Shown here: positions 5,622 to 6,112 of the stretch, one piece after another
How positions within the stretch are numbered: the first letter of the stretch is position 1
Layout of the letters: each line of letters starts with the position of its first letter
Source: Anaerolineae bacterium
GTDB lineage: Bacteria > Chloroflexota > Anaerolineae > JAFGEY01
DNA: 6,112 nt
Assembly: GCA_016931365.1 (NCBI GenBank)
Contig: JAFGEY010000366.1
Location: forward strand, 1 to 6,112
Reading direction: 5' to 3'
Notes under the pieces: model-generated
The model's input: only the letters and a program-made list of their open reading frames with translations
The model's database searches: none
Told to the model about the DNA's origin: nothing
Translations under genes and position numbers: made by a program

Positions 5622-6112
5622 ATGAGTACAGGACAAAGAATTCGCACCACAGAAGCGCCGGCGTATGTGGGCCAGCAGGTCAAGATGGCCGGCTGGCTGC
5701 ACCTCGTGCGGCGATTGGGCAGCATCGGCTTTCTGGTGCTGCGCGACGGTTGGGGCACATTTCAGGCGGTGATCGAGGATGCGGAGCAGCTAAACATCCT
5801 CAGCCAGTTGCAGCCGGAATCGGTGATCGCGGTGGCAGGGACGGTGGTCGCCGAGGCGCAGGCGCCGGGCGGCCTGGAACTGCACGGCTGCCGGGTGACG
5901 GCGATCAATGCCGTCGAGGAGGTGCTGCCTTTTGAGATCAACAAAAAGGTGCTCAAAGCCGGGCTGGACACCTTTCTCGACCACGCCTCGGTGGGGCTGC
6001 GCTATCCAACCAAACGGGCCACGTTCCGGCTCTTTGGCGGCATTTTGGCCGCTTTCCGCGAATACCTTGCCGGCGCGGGGTTCACCGAAATCCAGACCCC
6101 CAAGCTGGTCGG
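5622..6112 (+). CDS. aspS: Aspartyl-tRNA synthetase, archaeal/genomic type, N-terminal part (runs off window)
   Basis: This cytoplasmic class II enzyme attaches aspartate to tRNA-Asp, and in many bacteria of this type also to tRNA-Asn, for later amidation by GatCAB. Only 163 codons are present; the frame is open at the window end. Residues about 17-95 form the OB-fold anticodon-binding domain ('VKMAGWLHLVRRLG', 'GFLVLRDGWGTFQAVI'). A hinge with 'LPFEINKK' follows, then the start of the catalytic domain with 'LDHASVGLRYPTKRATF' and class II motif 1 'GFTEIQTPKL' (residues 153-162), whose Pro160 lies at the dimer interface. The short OB domain and hinge resemble archaeal-type AspRS rather than the long E. 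coli type. AsnRS is a close relative and cannot be fully excluded from this piece, but the GAC specifier in the leader supports Asp. ATG follows AGGAGG (5611-5616) by five bases. It is controlled by the T-box and terminator upstream. Confidence 0.88.
   Translation, partial: MSTGQRIRTTEAPAYVGQQVKMAGWLHLVRRLGSIGFLVLRDGWGTFQAVIEDAEQLNILSQLQPESVIAVAGTVVAEAQAPGGLELHGCRVTAINAVEEVLPFEINKKVLKAGLDTFLDHASVGLRYPTKRATFRLFGGILAAFREYLAGAGFTEIQTPKLV

Overview
The window reads as chromosomal DNA from a GC-rich bacterium with strong Shine-Dalgarno sites. Every supported gene is on the + strand. A ferredoxin-fused electron-transfer flavoprotein alpha subunit, an archaeal/genomic-type aspartyl-tRNA synthetase under a T-box riboswitch, a Thr-type sulfatase-like hydrolase and palindromic intergenic repeats together suggest an anaerobic or facultative member of the Chloroflexota (Anaerolineae/Caldilineae-like) or a related Gram-positive-type lineage. 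That placement is inference from gene content and style; no taxonomic marker was tested.

Positions 1-1282 hold a probable type II restriction-modification pair. It consists of the C-terminal part of a DNA methyltransferase, cut by the window edge, and 16 bases later a 268-residue protein with a PD-(D/E)XK-like core, probably the cognate endonuclease. This block is visibly AT-richer than the rest: two 60-base stretches I counted gave 37-40% GC, against 60-68% in stretches from later genes. Nine bases later comes a ferredoxin-EtfA fusion (1292-2497). No etfB lies between them, so the restriction module may have landed inside or beside an etf locus.

Positions 2498-3781 carry a short heptad-repeat intergenic region, a queuosine-precursor transporter of the YhhQ/DUF165 family (2571-3212), a terminator hairpin followed by a dense palindromic repeat (3211-3300), and a small single-pass membrane protein of unknown function (3329-3781). 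Positions 3828-5267 encode a sulfatase-like/alkaline-phosphatase-superfamily hydrolase in which Thr replaces the modified Cys/Ser of true sulfatases.

Positions 5268-6112 are the best regulatory region of the window. A near-consensus sigma-70 promoter (TTGACA, 17 bases, TATATT) drives a leader of about 300 nt that is a full T-box riboswitch, followed by a strong intrinsic terminator and the start of aspS, which runs off the window. The probable specifier codon is GAC (Asp), and the acceptor-binding bases TGGC match a tRNA with a G discriminator base, as tRNA-Asp has. Both ends of the predicted tRNA contact therefore agree with the downstream gene. Uncharged tRNA-Asp would turn on synthesis of the enzyme that charges it. 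No tRNA or rRNA gene, CRISPR array or transposase is visible.
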